Positions 23,347 through 24,901 of a stretch of DNA of 24,901 bases are shown here, one piece after another (positions within the stretch are counted from its first letter, which is position 1; each line of letters begins with the position of its first letter). The notes under the pieces were generated by a model, which saw only the letters and a program-made list of their open reading frames with translations, searched no databases and was not told the DNA's origin. The position numbers were made by a program, and so were the translations under genes. The stretch lies in the NCBI GenBank assembly GCA_964428215.1, contig CAYRXO010000028.1:1-24901 (forward strand), given 5' to 3'. Source of the DNA: Accumulibacter sp964428215 (GTDB lineage Bacteria; Pseudomonadota; Gammaproteobacteria; Burkholderiales; Rhodocyclaceae).

Positions 23347-24333
23347 TCAACCCCAGCCGCGCAGCATCGCCACGCCGTGCGCGCCGTGCCGCTGCGCCGT
23401 AGCGAGCAGCGAGGCGTGCAGGCCGCCGAGGGCGTAGACCGGCAGCGGACTGCGTTCGATGAGTTCGGCGAAGCGTTGCCAGCCGATGCCGGGCGCGCCG
23501 GGATGGCTGGCGGTCGGCAGCAGCGGTCCGAGTACGACGAAATCGACGGCCAGTTCCGCCGCGCGCGTCAGATCGGCGGCGCTATGGCAGGAAGCGCCGA
23601 CCCAGGGCAGCGCCGGTCGCGCCGTGCATTGCCAGAGACTTTTCGCCGACAGATGCACGCCGTGCGCGCTGACGGCGCGGGCCAGCGCCTCGTCGTCGTT
23701 GATCAGCACCCGTGTTGCCGGGTAGTCGCCGGCCAGGCGCAGCACGGCGGCGGCGAAATCCCGCCGCTCGTCCGCTGGCAGCGTCTTGTCGCGCACTTGC
23801 AGCAGGCGCAAGCCGTTCGCCAACGCCTGCTGCAGGCGTGCCAGTTCGTGCGCGCAGCCGGCGCTTGCGGCGTGGGTCAGCGCGTAGAGCGGCGGCAATT
23901 CGAGGGCGCGCAGAATCGGCCCGTTGGCCGGCAGGATCGGCGTCACGCTCGCCGCGTCGCCGATGCGCTGCCAACTGAAAGCGCTGTGTTCGATCGGCGC
24001 AAGCGTGCCGTGCCAGGCGGTGACGCGAAAGAATTTCAGGCGCACCGTGGCATGCGGGTAGCAAAATTCGCGCGCCAGCCACGGACAGGGATCGACGATG
24101 TCGATGCCCAGTTCTTCCTGCAACTCGCGGCGCAGAGCGGCGCGGGCGCTTTCGCCGGCTTCGATCTTGCCGCCGGGGAATTCCCAGTAGCCGGCATAGA
24201 CCTTGTCGGCCGGGCGCTGGGCGAGCAGGAATTCAGTGCCGGCAACCGTCTCGCGCAGCAGGACGGCGGCGACGACTTCGGTCACCGGCGTCGGCGCGCT
24301 CGTCCCGATCGCCGTTTCCGTCGCGGCGCTCAT
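23347..24333 (-). CDS. Nudix hydrolase fused to a ThiE-like (thiamine phosphate synthase) domain
   Basis: The 328-residue protein begins with a MutT-type Nudix domain (about residues 17-145). Its box G55-x5-E61-x7-R69-E70-L71-x-E73-E74-x-G76 is complete, and PADKVYAGYWEFPGG precedes it. A TMP-synthase-like TIM barrel follows (about 155-328) with LLQVRDKTLP (177-186), LINDDEALARAVSAHGVHLS (210-229), VDFVVLGPLLPTASHPGAPGIGW (263-285) and ALGGL. This fusion is known in beta- and gammaproteobacteria and is annotated as MutT or Nudix family hydrolase, removing oxidised nucleotides. The ThiE half differs from true ThiE at key places: HLSAKS instead of HLGQxD, and TASH instead of TxTK. The start at 24333 overlaps the DUF815 stop by 4 bp; an earlier frame to 24576 lies inside that gene. 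Confidence 0.9.
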   Translation of the reverse strand: MSAATETAIGTSAPTPVTEVVAAVLLRETVAGTEFLLAQRPADKVYAGYWEFPGGKIEAGESARAALRRELQEELGIDIVDPCPWLAREFCYPHATVRLKFFRVTAWHGTLAPIEHSAFSWQRIGDAASVTPILPANGPILRALELPPLYALTHAASAGCAHELARLQQALANGLRLLQVRDKTLPADERRDFAAAVLRLAGDYPATRVLINDDEALARAVSAHGVHLSAKSLWQCTARPALPWVGASCHSAADLTRAAELAVDFVVLGPLLPTASHPGAPGIGWQRFAELIERSPLPVYALGGLHASLLATAQRHGAHGVAMLRGWG

Positions 24334-24901
24334 CGGCGGGACGCGGCGCGGCGGCGCGGCGCTTTGCCGGCGGCAGCCTCCTCGGCAGCGCGACCGGCCC
24401 AATCTCTGGCGAATTGCCAGGCCACGCGCCCGCTGCGCGAGCCGCGTTCGAGCGCCCAGTTGAGGGCGTCGCGTTCGGCGACGGCGATCCTGTCGGCGCG
24501 GCAGCCGAATTCGCGCAACCAGTGGCCGACGATGCGCAGGTAAGCGTCCTGGTCGAACGGGTAGAAAGATATCCATAGCCCGAAGCGTTCGGAGAGCGAA
24601 ATTTTTTCTTCGATCGCTTCACCGGGATGGATTTCTTCGCCGAGGCGCTGACTGTCGAGGTTGTCGGCGAAGAAATCGGGCATCAGGTGGCGGCGGTTCG
24701 AGGTGGCGTAGATCAGCACATTCTCCGGCGGCGCGGCCAGCGAACCGTCGAGTACGACTTTCAGCGCCTTGTAGCGCGCGTCGCCCGGTTCGAAGGACAG
24801 ATCGTCGCAAAAGACGATGAAGCGTTCCGGACGGCCGACGAGCAGGTCGACGATATCCGGCAGGTCGACCAGATCGTCCTTGTCGACTTCGATCAGGCGC
24901 A
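24330..24901 (-). CDS. DUF815 family AAA ATP-binding protein (N-terminus beyond window)
   Basis: The frame enters from the right edge and runs to a TGA at 24330-24332, giving about 190 C-terminal residues. Visible are the Walker B-like stretch ERFIVFCDDLSFEPGD, VLDGSLAAPPENVLIYATSNRRHLMPDFF and GEEIHPGEAIEEKISLSERFGLWISFYPFDQDAYL, which are hallmarks of DUF815 ATPases. The Walker A lies off-window. The tail is basic (GKAPRRRAASRR). The biochemical function is unknown. It is coupled to the Nudix-ThiE gene by an ATGA overlap; in betaproteobacteria this pair is commonly found near argJ and secA, so those are expected beyond the right edge (inference). Confidence 0.9.
   Translation of the reverse strand, partial: RLIEVDKDDLVDLPDIVDLLVGRPERFIVFCDDLSFEPGDARYKALKVVLDGSLAAPPENVLIYATSNRRHLMPDFFADNLDSQRLGEEIHPGEAIEEKISLSERFGLWISFYPFDQDAYLRIVGHWLREFGCRADRIAVAERDALNWALERGSRSGRVAWQFARDWAGRAAEEAAAGKAPRRRAASRR

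Overview
The window is about 24.9 kb of GC-rich chromosome that reads like a betaproteobacterium, most likely Rhodocyclales (Accumulibacter or Propionivibrio-like). This placement is inferred from gene content: tandem phasins, divergent rne/rluC, an RstAB-type two-component pair, a DUF2760-Hsp70 pair, and a DUF815-Nudix/ThiE pair. No 16S or marker-gene comparison was possible. I see no tRNA, rRNA, CRISPR array, insertion sequence, phage gene or origin.

Layout, left to right. (1) 1-2260, minus strand: two tandem FtsX/MacB-type ABC transporter permeases; the downstream one runs off the left edge. (2) 2472-3806, plus: a MATE efflux transporter, ending at a bidirectional terminator shared with the next block. 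(3) 4029-5298, minus: two paralogous phasins (polyhydroxyalkanoate granule proteins) behind a promoter with both sigma70 hexamers perfect and TGC-rich repeats near the start site. (4) 5598-7819, minus: a compact lipopolysaccharide block kdsD-lptC-lptA, without the kdsC and lptB genes that usually accompany it. (5) 8018-12507, minus: RNase E followed by a NERD-domain UvrD-like helicase. (6) 12914-13885, plus: rluC, divergent from rne across about 400 bp rich in inverted repeats. (7) 14127-16236, plus: response regulator and histidine kinase of the RstA/RstB type, overlapping by 14 bp. (8) 16237-17222: mostly non-coding, with one possible small membrane protein. (9) 17223-19615, plus: DUF2760 protein and an Hsp70-like ATPase, translationally coupled. 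(10) 19732-23098, plus: a four-gene membrane module of hexapeptide acyltransferase, PAP2_C-type phosphatase/transferase, DUF2157 protein and DUF4824 protein, with two ATGA overlaps. (11) 23347-24901, minus: a Nudix-ThiE fusion protein and the C-terminal part of a DUF815 AAA ATPase cut by the right edge.

Most of the left two thirds is housekeeping: envelope lipid transport, LPS assembly, RNA processing, carbon storage. The least understood part is 17.2-23.1 kb, where two neighbouring operons of poorly characterised families, an atypical Hsp70 system and a lipid/membrane-looking four-gene cassette, sit in DNA that looks more GC-rich than the left half. If the window holds an undescribed system, that cassette is the best candidate, but its function is not shown by the sequence.
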